From NCBI RefSeq assembly GCF_039545035.1, contig NZ_BAABRO010000013.1, positions 1 through 64,000 on the forward strand: DNA of 64,000 nt, read 5' to 3'. Positions 1 through 8,829 of this stretch are shown here, piece by piece. Position 1 is the first letter of the stretch, and every line of letters starts with the position of its first letter. The DNA comes from Novipirellula caenicola (lineage in GTDB: Bacteria > Planctomycetota > Planctomycetia > Pirellulales > Pirellulaceae). The notes beneath the pieces are model-generated. The model was not told the origin of the DNA. It made no database searches and saw only the letters and a program-made list of their open reading frames with translations. The position numbers and the translations under genes were made by a program.

Positions 1-256
1 TGGCCAAGACATCGGGCCGATTGCGGAGAATCACATGAACGTGACTGCTCATGATGGAATAGGATAGTATGTCAATGGAAAAGACAGATGCTAGCGATTC
101 CATACGCCTGCGGATCCACTCTCGACGACAAGCGTAGTCCTTGCCGGTGACCGCATCGACGCCGGCCAGGAAGGCGCGGCGGACACAGCGCTGTGTCACG
201 TGGACGATACAAACTTCATCGGGGCTGAATTGTTCAGCTCGTGGTGGCCGCGGCAT
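1..256 (-). CDS. REP-associated/IS200-like transposase (RAYT), truncated by window edge
   Basis: Reading the minus strand from an ATG at 256 gives an open frame of 85 residues that leaves the window without a stop. It starts MPRPPRAEQFSPDEV, continues with VHVTQRCVRRAFLAG, and includes SSHVHVIL, the HUH (His-hydrophobic-His) metal-binding motif of Y1/IS200-like single-strand transposases. The N-terminal form (short basic leader, then VTQRCVRRAFL) is typical of the RAYT-type proteins common in planctomycetes rather than of classic IS200. The catalytic Tyr would lie beyond the window. A perfect palindrome lies about 80 bp upstream of the start, which fits the RAYT/REP pairing. The family assignment is fairly secure; mobility of this copy is unknown. 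Confidence 0.8.
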   Translation of the reverse strand, partial: MPRPPRAEQFSPDEVCIVHVTQRCVRRAFLAGVDAVTGKDYACRREWIRRRMESLASVFSIDILSYSIMSSHVHVILRNRPDVLA

Positions 257-332
257 CAGGTCACCTCCGCAGGCTCGAGGGATGTGATAGGGCTACCGTG
301 ATTAGAGCGGAAATTGAAAACCTGTCAAATTT

Positions 333-370
333 TCGGTGCCAGGCACCTAAATTTAGGTGCCTGGCACCGA
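333..370. repeat. Perfect 38-bp palindrome, REP-like
   Basis: Positions 333-351 and 352-370 are exact reverse complements. The half-site TCGGTGCCAGGCACCTAAA contains GGTGCC...GGCACC, itself an inner palindrome. A partial copy (GGTGGCACCGATCGG) follows at about 397-411. It lies in the gap upstream of the RAYT gene, so it may be a substrate of that transposase. It has no T-tract, so it is not a typical terminator. Confidence 0.85.
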
Positions 371-1080
371 TTTTGGATGATTGGGAGCGGAGAAGGTGGG
401 TGGCACCGATCGGGAAAGAGGAGGGGGAGAACGCTAATTCCCTGGTAGGTTTGACGCAAACAATTGTGACAACAGGAGTTGCGTTAACCGCTCCACGTTT
501 TTTATCGCACTGGCCCGCTGTTTGCCCATGTCTCCCCACTCAACCCTTTGCAATCGCATCCCCGGTTTGGATGTACACTCACTGCGACGTCGGTCTCGTT
601 TTTCGAAATGCTGATATGCTGGTATTTGAATGTCCAAAGCCGCCCTAGGATCTCAATTGTATAGAGTAACCACACAGATGCGTGGAGTTGAAGTTGTCCA
701 AACGCCATGACATTCTTATGCTAGGGTCCCACACATCAGGGGTTGGCACGACCCTGCGTCACACCACCATCGCCGCTGACCCTGTCCCCACCGCTGCCCT
801 TGCAATCATTGTCCCTAAACCGCCTCGCCCCCTACGCACCGGCGACACAATAACCACGTGATCATTCGATGAATGCAACCGTCTTCGGCGACGACAACGC
901 CGATGCGTCTGTGTTGCTTGCCCAGCTAAGAGAACCCCAATACGGGGATCGCCGCCACACAAGAAACTCGCCCCTCGTTTGCTTACCACCAAAACCTACA
1001 ACACTCGCGACTAGCCTCGGATTCGCCTAGCGATTTCTGATAGGGAAGTCCTGAGACCCCGCCAAAATCAAATCGGTCGG
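371..1080. other. Intergenic region without a convincing gene
   Basis: About 700 bp between the palindrome and the sensor kinase. Short open frames occur on both strands, but none has a recognisable protein sequence, a good ribosome-binding site or consistent codon use. Apart from the partial GGTGGCACCGAT copy next to the palindrome, I see nothing specific here. Confidence 0.5.
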
Positions 1081-3816
1081 ATGGGACATGAGGATTGCTT
1101 TATGCACAGAGAAACGACGCATCGACCGGCCCCCAATCGTATCGATTCGCTGCTGTCCTACTCGCTAATCGGCAGCATTGTTTTGATCGGCTGCGGGATG
1201 TTTTATCTACGAGAGGCGAAACATCTCGAAGTCGCTCTGCTGAACGAAGAACGCAGCCGCATCGATACATTTGCTCAGCACATCCAATCCAGCTTGCATC
1301 CGGTGGCTGATAACCTGCGTCTGTTGGTCAATGATGGCAGCTTGATTTCTTACGTGACCACCGGCCGTCCTGCTGCACTCGAGCGAGCGATTCAGCAAGC
1401 CGTCGTCTTCAGCCGGCTCAAACCAGAATACGACCAGATACGCTATTTGAATTCACAGGGTCACGAGGTGATGCGTGTCAATCAGCCAGGACAGGTCGTC
1501 GCGACAGAGAAGCTTCAAGACAAATCGGATCGCCTCTATTTCCAAAAAGCAAACCGACTCGCACAAGGAGAACTCTACCTTTCCGCATTGGATTTGAACG
1601 TTGAACATGGCCAGATCGAACGCCCATTTCGCGAAGTGCTACGGTTTGCGATGCCAGTATTCGATGAAACAGGACAGCGGAACGGCGTTTACGTGATTAA
1701 CTATCTCGGCGCCAATATGCTCGCACACCTCAAAGAAATGCGTCCCAAGATGCAGCACCGCTTGCGGATCATCAATGAAGAGGGCTACTGGCTGAAAGCA
1801 GCCGAGCCCAAACAGGAATGGGGATTCCTATTCCCAGAGCGAAAGATACAGCCACTGAGCCAAACGGAGCCAGAGCTATGGCGTCAAATCCAAACGAATG
1901 ACCGAGGCCAATCGCGAACCTCAACCGGTTCCCTGACTTGGCGAAAAGTGGGGATAAAGGAGAGTATCGCCGACGAATCGAACACTGACGCCGTCATCGC
2001 AGAGGAAAAGTTTATCCTCGTCGCATCCGAGATTTCTGACGCCGAATACGCCGAAATCATCCTTCATCTACGCCTCGTGTTTGCTTTCGCGACGGCAACC
2101 CTCCTTGCGGTCTCTCTCTTTTCGACCCGCGCTATTCGTTCGAAACAACTCGCCAGCGAATCATTGCGGCGTAGCCAAAAGACGCTCAAGGAATCGCTAC
2201 ATACGATTGACCATGCGGTCCAAGCCCGAGATGCGGCCGAACTTGCCAATCAAGCCAAGAGCGACTTTTTGGCATCGATGAGCCACGAGTTACGCACCCC
2301 GCTGAATGGCATTTTGGGGATGAACGAATTGTTGATGCAGACCAAATTGTCGGAACAACAACGCAAATATGTAGATGCGGCGCACACCTGTGGTCAATCG
2401 CTGTTGCAACAAATCAACGACATCTTGGACCTATCCAAAATCGAAGCGGGAAAGATCGAGCTCGATATCCAAGAACATGACATTGAATCGCTTACCTATT
2501 CCATCGTCGGCATGTTTTCGCTCAGCGCCCAACAGAAGGGCGTGCCCCTGCTATGCCATATCGATCCACGTGCCTGCGTGAAAGCCCGCTGTGACGGAAA
2601 TCGCTTGCAACAAATCCTTGTCAACCTTGTCGGCAATGCGGTGAAGTTCACGAAATCCGGACGTATTATCCTACGGACCGAATGCATCGAACGAAAACCG
2701 CAACGGATGCGAGTCCGCTTCTCTGTCGAAGACACTGGTATCGGCATCCTTGCCGACAGACGCGATCGTTTGTTTAAACCGTTCTCGCAAGTCGACCCAT
2801 CCGCGTCACGCGAATTTGGTGGCACTGGATTGGGGCTATCCATCTGTAAACAACTCGCCGAATTTATGGGCGGCGAGGTCGGCGTGGAAAGCCAGGCGGG
2901 AGTCGGATCGACGTTCTGGGTCGAATTGGATCTAGAACTTACCGCAGAGGAACCGACGCTAGAAGCACGACGTAGGATCCTGGCGGGGATTTGCGTGGTT
3001 TCGGTGGATACGAACGAGAGCGAACGTAAACAAATCTACGACAGTTTAAGAGCGTGGGGCTGCCCCTTCGAACTGGTTGACTCACTTGCCGAAGCGTTGC
3101 GAGCGATCCACAAAGCCGACAAACATGGCACTCCGTTTTCACAAGTCTTGCTGGATTGCCGTGGCGTTGAAGGCAATCCCTACGTGACCATCAAAGAATT
3201 TGCGACGCAGTGCCGCCTGCCGCTGATTGGCATGGGCGCGAACTTCGATGACGCAACGCTCGAGCAGCTGAGAAAAGCTGGGGTGCAAACGATGCTATTG
3301 GATCCAGTCCGGCCGAGTGCTTTGTTTGATGCCCTGGCCGCGGGAATCCACAAATCGGCTCCGGCCCCTTCGGCTGAATCCAACGGAAATGAAGCTTCCC
3401 AAACGCCGACATCCTCCTTCACGGGGCACGTGTTAGTCGCCGAGGACAATTGCATCAATCAGTTGTACGTGTGCGAACTGCTAAAGCATGCAGGCTGCAG
3501 CTATGACATCGCGCAAAATGGTGACGAAGCCGTCTCGATGATCAGCAAACATCACTACGACGTTGTATTGATGGATTGCCAAATGCCCGAAATGGACGGC
3601 TTTACGGCGAGCCGCGAAATCCGTCGTCGCGAACGCCATGCCGGACAATCTCACCGCCTGCCAATCATTGCCTTGACCGCCAACGCATTGAAAGGAGATC
3701 GCGAGCGTTGTCTGCAAGCAGGAATGGACGAATACCTTAGCAAGCCAATCGAGTACGAGACGCTACGACAAATGCTTGCCAAATTCCTACACAATCCAGC
3801 AACCACCAAACTTTAA
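1081..3816 (+). CDS. Membrane-bound hybrid sensor histidine kinase
   Basis: A 911-residue hybrid kinase. A first membrane helix at about residues 24-44 and a second at about 325-347 enclose a roughly 280-residue extracytoplasmic domain, probably Cache-like (it contains [17 protein letters not shown]). The HisKA dimerisation helix follows, with [13 protein letters not shown] and the phospho-acceptor His at about 402. The HATPase domain has an N box (NLVGNAVKF), DTGIGI and [10 protein letters not shown] degenerate receiver at about 630-755 lacks the usual acidic pocket. A complete C-terminal receiver follows, with phospho-acceptor Asp at about 832 ([12 protein letters not shown]) and the conserved Lys in LSKPIE. 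It would pass phosphate from His to its own receiver and then to an unknown Hpt protein. ATG 1081 is followed by another in-frame ATG at 1102, and neither has a clear ribosome-binding site. The stop overlaps the convergent DUF1571 gene. Confidence 0.9.
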   Translation: MGHEDCFMHRETTHRPAPNRIDSLLSYSLIGSIVLIGCGMFYLREAKHLEVALLNEERSRIDTFAQHIQSSLHPVADNLRLLVNDGSLISYVTTGRPAALERAIQQAVVFSRLKPEYDQIRYLNSQGHEVMRVNQPGQVVATEKLQDKSDRLYFQKANRLAQGELYLSALDLNVEHGQIERPFREVLRFAMPVFDETGQRNGVYVINYLGANMLAHLKEMRPKMQHRLRIINEEGYWLKAAEPKQEWGFLFPERKIQPLSQTEPELWRQIQTNDRGQSRTSTGSLTWRKVGIKESIADESNTDAVIAEEKFILVASEISDAEYAEIILHLRLVFAFATATLLAVSLFSTRAIRSKQLASESLRRSQKTLKESLHTIDHAVQARDAAELANQAKSDFLASMSHELRTPLNGILGMNELLMQTKLSEQQRKYVDAAHTCGQSLLQQINDILDLSKIEAGKIELDIQEHDIESLTYSIVGMFSLSAQQKGVPLLCHIDPRACVKARCDGNRLQQILVNLVGNAVKFTKSGRIILRTECIERKPQRMRVRFSVEDTGIGILADRRDRLFKPFSQVDPSASREFGGTGLGLSICKQLAEFMGGEVGVESQAGVGSTFWVELDLELTAEEPTLEARRRILAGICVVSVDTNESERKQIYDSLRAWGCPFELVDSLAEALRAIHKADKHGTPFSQVLLDCRGVEGNPYVTIKEFATQCRLPLIGMGANFDDATLEQLRKAGVQTMLLDPVRPSALFDALAAGIHKSAPAPSAESNGNEASQTPTSSFTGHVLVAEDNCINQLYVCELLKHAGCSYDIAQNGDEAVSMISKHHYDVVLMDCQMPEMDGFTASREIRRRERHAGQSHRLPIIALTANALKGDRERCLQAGMDEYLSKPIEYETLRQMLAKFLHNPATTKL

Positions 3817-4718
3817 GGGTATCCATATTCGGGATTCTTTGGATCGAAATCCAATTCCGTCAGATCCACGTTGGTTTGGATATCGTGATAAGTGTAGGAC
3901 TCTTGCAGCGGAGCAACCTCTTCGCTGGATTCAGGCCAACCAAAACTTCGGTAGCGGACAATCAATTGCCGCGTTGGATCGATCACGATTTCCGCGAGCG
4001 AAAAATCACCCTCTTTACCAGACGGCTTGGCTCGCTTGACCTGGATCAGGTCCGCCGAAATATCGTCAAACAAAAAGTCCTGCGTGATCGTGACGTCGAT
4101 ATCAGGGTTGCCTAAATCTTCTTGCCCCCGCTCAATCAACTTTTCCACCAGACGCACGATACCAATTTGCGAGATCGGATAACGCTGGCCTCGCATTGCC
4201 AAAAATCCGTTCGGGTCCAGCGGTGGAATGGGAGCCATCCCCAGCAATCCTGCTTCGTGGACAAGCAGTTTTCCGTCATGCAAATCCTCGGCCCAGATCA
4301 CCTCGCGACCTTTGACCGACTCAGGTGCGAGAAATCGCAGATAGACACGTTTGCCTGCCGACTCGTCGCCATTGCGAAATCGCGTTTGGACCTTCAGCAG
4401 CATTTCCGTCTGCTCGCCAAGCAACCCGCTATGATCCACTTCTTGCTTGACGAAACGGGCGGTATAGCTGTGCAGCGAACGAGCCATTTCCGCTCGCGCT
4501 CGCGTTGCAATTTGCAGCACTTCCTCAAGCGACGATGGACGAGTTTTCGGCGTCTGCAGATCGTCGTCGGTTTGCGATTCGGAATTCGAAAGGTCCGTCG
4601 GCAACACCCGCTGGGAACTTCCTCGCCCCGAACTAGGCACCGTACTAAACAACAACACCGCAGCGACCAATGCAAAAACAAAGCCGCCAAGGACCACATG
4701 TTTGTTTGGATATTTCAT
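3813..4718 (-). CDS. Secreted DUF1571-family protein
   Basis: 301 residues with an N-terminal hydrophobic segment ([17 protein letters not shown]), so exported or membrane-anchored. The body has the DUF1571 pattern common in planctomycetes: [10 protein letters not shown], then [18 protein letters not shown] and [13 protein letters not shown], and a later predicted beta-rich stretch. This resembles the half-barrel of LolA/LolB-like outer-membrane lipoprotein sorting factors, so binding a lipid or lipoprotein is possible but unproven. Its tail overlaps the convergent histidine kinase by 4 bp (TTAA). A hairpin terminator for the upstream secreted gene separates the two minus-strand genes, so they are probably transcribed separately. 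Confidence 0.7.
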   Translation of the reverse strand: MKYPNKHVVLGGFVFALVAAVLLFSTVPSSGRGSSQRVLPTDLSNSESQTDDDLQTPKTRPSSLEEVLQIATRARAEMARSLHSYTARFVKQEVDHSGLLGEQTEMLLKVQTRFRNGDESAGKRVYLRFLAPESVKGREVIWAEDLHDGKLLVHEAGLLGMAPIPPLDPNGFLAMRGQRYPISQIGIVRLVEKLIERGQEDLGNPDIDVTITQDFLFDDISADLIQVKRAKPSGKEGDFSLAEIVIDPTRQLIVRYRSFGWPESSEEVAPLQESYTYHDIQTNVDLTELDFDPKNPEYGYP

Positions 4719-4767
4719 TGAACAAAAACTCAGTGGAATACAAAACTCAGTGGATTATTCAGACAAT

Positions 4768-4795
4768 AAAAAAGTCGGCCTCCTAAGAGGCCGAC
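4768..4795 (-). terminator. Rho-independent terminator of the 4826-6544 gene
   Basis: A perfect 9-bp stem (GTCGGCCTC at 4774-4782, GAGGCCGAC at 4787-4795) with a CTAA loop. On the minus strand it is followed by a T6 tract (A6 at 4768-4773 on the plus strand). It starts about 30 bp beyond the stop of the secreted protein. Confidence 0.9.
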
Positions 4796-4825
4796 CTACA
4801 AATATCGGTGACACGCGGTCACGAA

Positions 4826-6544
4826 TTAGAAGTTGCCGTTGTTCTGCATCTTCTGCTGCTGAACTTGACGCACTGCAGACCCGATCGCTTGCAACACACC
4901 TTCGCTGATCATCATCCGCGATTCTTGACCATTGACGATTGATTTCTGTACGACCATCACGTCGCCACCATCACTTGCTCGCGAGAGCGTGTCGATCATC
5001 GCAGCGATCACTTCATTCGTTTCAATGGATTGAGCATATTGCAAAATCGGCAGCAATTTGACGCGGAATTGACCTACTGGACGCACACCACCTTGATCAC
5101 TATCGCCCGAATCAATCAGTTTCTTCATCAACGATTCGCTGTCCTTGCCCACAGCAACAAATACTGACTTGGCTCCGGTTCCAACGTGGACTCGCAATTT
5201 GGGGCCGAACATTTTCTGCAGTTCGTCTTCGTCTTGCGGCACATCGGCTTCGATCAGGTGCATGGTAACACCCTTGTAGGTGCTCAAATCAAACGAAAAC
5301 TTCGGAGCCTTGGGTTCATTTTGGATTTTGGCCGCCAAGTCTTTGACAATCTGCGCGGCTTCGTTGCCATCTGCAACGAAACTGCCAAACACAAACTGAA
5401 AATCATTCTGGTTTGCCAACAACAGGGCGCCCACATCAGCCTTGCCTTCTTTCACCGAACGGCTGGCTAGATCAATGATGCGCTGCACCAAGGCCTCGAC
5501 ATCCGCACGCTGAGCATCCGACAAATCATCCGACTGATTCAGCGCCGCACGAATCGCTCCGGTTGCATTCTCGAGACTTGCACTGACCTGCTCAACCGCT
5601 TGAGGACCGATCGACATGGCCGTGTGATAGTAGGCAGCCGCATCGTCACGAATCACCGAAGCAAACTGCGAGGGAATCGCTTGTTGACCACCGTACATCG
5701 CAGCCAACTCACTACCCGCAACCGCTGTGAATGATCCTTCGAACATCAACTGCTTGCCCGCTTGATCGATATTCCAGCCGATCTTGAGCTCGTCGGTATC
5801 TTGGATCAATTGCTCGATCTGCTTGATCGAACTTTCGGCCATCGCCTTGGTGCCTTCGGCATCCGCTTGGTCTTGCTTGGAAATCGCTTGCTCGAACCCT
5901 TGGCGAAGCTGGGCAACAAGCATGTTACGAGTCTCGGTCGGCACCAATTGCATTCTCAGCCGGATCGCAACGTCATAGTCATTACCCATTCCTTCGAACA
6001 ACGATGCAGGGTCGGTCGGTGCCAGCGATAGCAAGTCGCGGTTGCGAGCGATCGCGGCCCACGTGCCCACTTGGCGGATGTAGACGGTATTCGCACCGAC
6101 GGCGATCACGAGCGTGCCGTCATCGAGTTCATCCGCGGGCCCGGTTTGAGCCTCCAAACGCTTCAGGACCGTTCGAACGTCGGCGGTTGGCAACAACGCG
6201 ATCGGCTCGGGCGTTCCGTTGACAAGCGGAACGATGATGCCAATCGGTTGATTCAGATCCACCCCTTGGGTGAACGTGCCGGCCATCATTTGAAAAATGC
6301 CGCCGTATTGAGGTTGGCCCACCACGCCGGTCAAGTAATTGATGTCTTGCATCAACTTGTTGACCGAACCGAGCGTGACAACCACGACAGGCTCGGTGGC
6401 ATCCGTGACGACCGTGCCGCCTTCGGCTGCGGGTGCCGTGCCTTGAGCGTGAACGAGTGAATTTGAACTAGCAAACAGCGTTGACGCTGCAAAAGCAACG
6501 ACTGCAAAAAGTCGGTTGACCGTAACGGAACAACGGAAAGACAT
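4826..6544 (-). CDS. Secreted protein of unknown function
   Basis: 572 residues from the ATG at 6544. I prefer this start because AAGGATGG lies 7 bases upstream; an in-frame TTG at 6550 is less likely. A clear signal peptide (LFAVVAFAASTLFASSNSLVHAQG) ends near AHA-like VHA-Q. The mature part alternates predicted strands and helices, contains PIGIIVPL and repeated Gln/Asp-rich helices, and ends in a Gln/Asn-rich tail (QVQQQKMQNNGNF). I do not recognise a catalytic motif. Proteins of this size and style are common in planctomycete secretomes. The gene ends in a strong terminator, so it is probably monocistronic. Confidence 0.65.
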   Translation of the reverse strand: MSFRCSVTVNRLFAVVAFAASTLFASSNSLVHAQGTAPAAEGGTVVTDATEPVVVVTLGSVNKLMQDINYLTGVVGQPQYGGIFQMMAGTFTQGVDLNQPIGIIVPLVNGTPEPIALLPTADVRTVLKRLEAQTGPADELDDGTLVIAVGANTVYIRQVGTWAAIARNRDLLSLAPTDPASLFEGMGNDYDVAIRLRMQLVPTETRNMLVAQLRQGFEQAISKQDQADAEGTKAMAESSIKQIEQLIQDTDELKIGWNIDQAGKQLMFEGSFTAVAGSELAAMYGGQQAIPSQFASVIRDDAAAYYHTAMSIGPQAVEQVSASLENATGAIRAALNQSDDLSDAQRADVEALVQRIIDLASRSVKEGKADVGALLLANQNDFQFVFGSFVADGNEAAQIVKDLAAKIQNEPKAPKFSFDLSTYKGVTMHLIEADVPQDEDELQKMFGPKLRVHVGTGAKSVFVAVGKDSESLMKKLIDSGDSDQGGVRPVGQFRVKLLPILQYAQSIETNEVIAAMIDTLSRASDGGDVMVVQKSIVNGQESRMMISEGVLQAIGSAVRQVQQQKMQNNGNF

Positions 6545-6774
6545 TTTCAAACCATCCTTAGGGAATTCGAACCAAGTGTTTCAGAAATCTTTTTATCCGG
6601 ACCTCTCTGGGAGGGCAATCCAAAGAACGGATCGCAAGCTAATCCGGAGTCTCTATCTAAGTTACCCACACTGAACCGCAATAGTTTCACCGAAGCCCAA
6701 GAATGCAACAACCCATCGGAAAAACCCTGGCATCAGCCACATCGCCAAGACACACCGCGAGCGATCCATCGGCC

Positions 6775-6820
6775 AACGAGCAGGGGTCAACGGGCAGGGG
6801 TCAACGGGCAGGGGGCAACG
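6775..6820. repeat. 14-bp tandem repeat, three copies
   Basis: Units AACGAGCAGGGGTC, AACGGGCAGGGGTC and AACGGGCAGGGGGC at 6775-6816, followed by a partial AACG. They lie in the 470-bp gap between the secreted protein gene and infA. I see no gene in that gap; an open frame that crosses the repeat looks random. Confidence 0.8.
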
Positions 6821-7015
6821 TCAAACCGAAAGGGTGGAGAGAGAGCGACGACTCGCCGTGTTACGGCGACCAATCTCAGCAGGGAGAACGCTCTCACAAA
6901 ACTGCCTGAAAACCGGAGAGGCAGGCGGCAGCGCATTAGCAGCCGAGCGCAAGGACACAAGAATCGCTGGCCGAAAAAGGTGCCCAGAGAGATTGAGGGC
7001 CAGCGGATGCGAACG

Positions 7016-7237
7016 CTATCGTTCTCGGAAGATGATTCGACCCTTGGTCAGATCGTAAGGCGACAATTCAACTCGCACCTTATCACCCGGAACAATACGG
7101 ATGAAGTGTTTACGCATACGGCCCGCAACATGAGCCATCACTTCGCTACCGGTCTCCAATTGGACACGGAAACGAGTATTGGCGAGTGCTTGGGTTACAG
7201 TACCTTCGACTTCGAAGGCCTCTTCTTTCTTTGCCAA
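7016..7237 (-). CDS. infA: Translation initiation factor IF-1
   Basis: 73 residues, the usual IF-1 length. It is a single OB-fold (S1-like) domain: [20 protein letters not shown], then [37 protein letters not shown] and a basic end IIFRER. IF-1 occupies the ribosomal A site during initiation. The family start (MAKKEE) falls on a TTG codon, with AGG about 10 bases upstream and no in-frame ATG close by. It follows rplM and rpsI on the same strand, about 240 bp beyond rpsI with a hairpin between. infA is more often found in the spc ribosomal cluster. Confidence 0.95.
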   Translation of the reverse strand: MAKKEEAFEVEGTVTQALANTRFRVQLETGSEVMAHVAGRMRKHFIRIVPGDKVRVELSPYDLTKGRIIFRER

Positions 7238-7390
7238 GTGACAAAACCTGTTTCGTTTGAGGGTAATTCGCTGGAATTTAAACAGCAGAAAGTGGCATTG
7301 GTTCCTTCAGCAAACTCGTCAATCCGCCACCGCACCGCGATTACGAACGACCATCATTCCCGAAAGAACCATCAACAGAGAACAAACTAA

Positions 7391-7407
7391 CCCGCCAAGA
7401 TGGCGGG
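7391..7407 (-). terminator. Hairpin between rpsI and infA, possible weak terminator
   Basis: A 7-bp perfect stem, CCCGCCA and TGGCGGG with a 3-nt loop, about 70 bp after the rpsI stop. On the minus strand it is followed by TTAGTTTGTT, which is T-rich but broken. It could end the rplM-rpsI transcript or only partly attenuate reading into infA. Confidence 0.5.
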
Positions 7408-7475
7408 AAAGTGATATCCCAATAAACGGGAATGCATATTTTGTGCCACAGTTCTCTTTCGAAAAAGAGAAGCGA

Positions 7476-7889
7476 TTAACGCTTGCTGAACTGGACACCC
7501 CGGCGAGCACCACGAAGACCTGGCTTCTTTCGCTCTTTCATACGCGAATCGCGGGTCAGGTAGCTGCCATCGCGAAGCGGCTCATGAAGCGATTCATCGT
7601 AGCTAACCAAGGCACGAGCCAATCCCATGCGTACCGCACCGCTTTGGCCCGTCATGCCGCCGCCGCTGACACGGACAAGCACGTCGACTTGTTCGTTCAA
7701 ACCAACCGCATCGAGCGTTTGCGTGATGCTGGCTTGGTCTTGAGCGTTAACAAAATACTCACCCATCGGCTTCGAATTCACGACGATCTTGCCGCTTCCA
7801 GCACGAACTCGCACGCGAGCGACACTGCTTTTACGACGTCCCGTACCGAGGGCATCACCGTTGATTTTGTCCTTTTTTACAGCGACCAT
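7476..7889 (-). CDS. rpsI: 30S ribosomal protein S9
   Basis: 137 residues. It shows the S9 landmarks: GTGRRKSSVARVR near the N-terminus, GKIVVNSKPMGEYF, VSGGGMTGQSGAVRMGLARAL, and the C-terminal tail ERKKPGLRGARRGVQFSKR, whose last Lys-Arg reaches the P-site tRNA anticodon loop. The ATG at 7889 gives the normal family start with a short extension. It is 105 bp downstream of rplM on the same strand, the conserved L13-S9 pair. Confidence 0.97.
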   Translation of the reverse strand: MVAVKKDKINGDALGTGRRKSSVARVRVRAGSGKIVVNSKPMGEYFVNAQDQASITQTLDAVGLNEQVDVLVRVSGGGMTGQSGAVRMGLARALVSYDESLHEPLRDGSYLTRDSRMKERKKPGLRGARRGVQFSKR

Positions 7890-7994
7890 AAATATCAGTC
7901 TGGTGTTTAATTTTTTTCAGATGGATTAACAGCACGTGCGGAAAATCCGTCACGCATTAAATAGGGGTAACCAGCAGAGCAAACTCTACCAGAT

Positions 7995-8456
7995 TTATTT
8001 ATCGCTACTGGCCTTTTTGCCAACTCGCTGCAAAACGACTGGCTGCTGTGCCGTGTGTGGGTGCTCAGGACCCGCGTAAATCTTCAATTTCTTGAGCATT
8101 TGGGTTGCCAATTTGTTCTTAGGCAACATGCGTCGGACCGCGTGGAAGATCAAATCTTCGGGTTTGCGTTGCTGACGATCGCTGTAGCTTTCCAAACGCA
8201 ATCCAGGATGCCCGGTGTACCAAGTGTAGTGGCGAACGTCCATTTTGCGGCCGGTCATGGCCACTTTGTCGGCGTTGGTGACGATCACAAAATCGCCGCA
8301 ATCGACGTGCGGAGTGTATTCAGGGCGATGTTTCCCCATCAGCACGACGGCGATATCGCTCGCCAACCGACCGAGAACTTCATCGGATGCATCGACGATG
8401 TGCCACTGCTTATCAACTTCGCCAGACTTGGCCATGTATGTTCGTTGAGCAACCAC
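7995..8456 (-). CDS. rplM: 50S ribosomal protein L13
   Basis: 153 residues. Landmarks are QRTYMAKSGEVDKQWHIVDA, VLGRLASDIAVVLMGKH, GDFVIVTNADKVAMTGRK, the YTWYTGHPGLR segment and FHAVRRMLPKN, all typical of L13, which binds 23S rRNA early in assembly. The GTG at 8456 places the conserved RTYMAK at the usual distance from the N-terminus; the ATG at 8435 (MAKSG) is the alternative. It is the first gene of the rplM-rpsI pair. Confidence 0.96.
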   Translation of the reverse strand: MVAQRTYMAKSGEVDKQWHIVDASDEVLGRLASDIAVVLMGKHRPEYTPHVDCGDFVIVTNADKVAMTGRKMDVRHYTWYTGHPGLRLESYSDRQQRKPEDLIFHAVRRMLPKNKLATQMLKKLKIYAGPEHPHTAQQPVVLQRVGKKASSDK

Positions 8457-8829
8457 GAGATTGACTTTATTTATCGAGAGCTAAAGGGTGTTTTGAGGTT
8501 GAGCCGCCTACGTACGGGTTGCCCCGGTGGCTGGCGAGAATCGAGGAATTTATCGGGCAAGGCGGTTAACGGCAAGGCCTTTCGTTCTAGTTTCCCGCTG
8601 AATTACGATGATTTCCCGGCAAAGCTGCCATCTGGGAAACAATCGGCAGCCTGACGTCGTCGGATTGAAGTAATCTTCGGGAACTGGAATCCACAAGAAT
8701 CCTTCGTTTTCATGCCCTCGCCCCCCAAATAGGCGGCGAGCCGCGAAAAGCCAATGATCGCCGCCATCAACCCACCGCGGCGATGGCGATCGGCGCGAAA
8801 ACAGCACACCTGCAAAGCCGGCTGCGGGA
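8457..8829. other. Intergenic region between rplM and photolyase
   Basis: About 370 bp holding the rplM promoter region and the 3' flank of the photolyase gene. A minus-strand frame of 100 codons (8550-8852) overlaps the photolyase tail but matches no family I know and has no convincing ribosome-binding site. I leave it uncalled. Confidence 0.4.
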
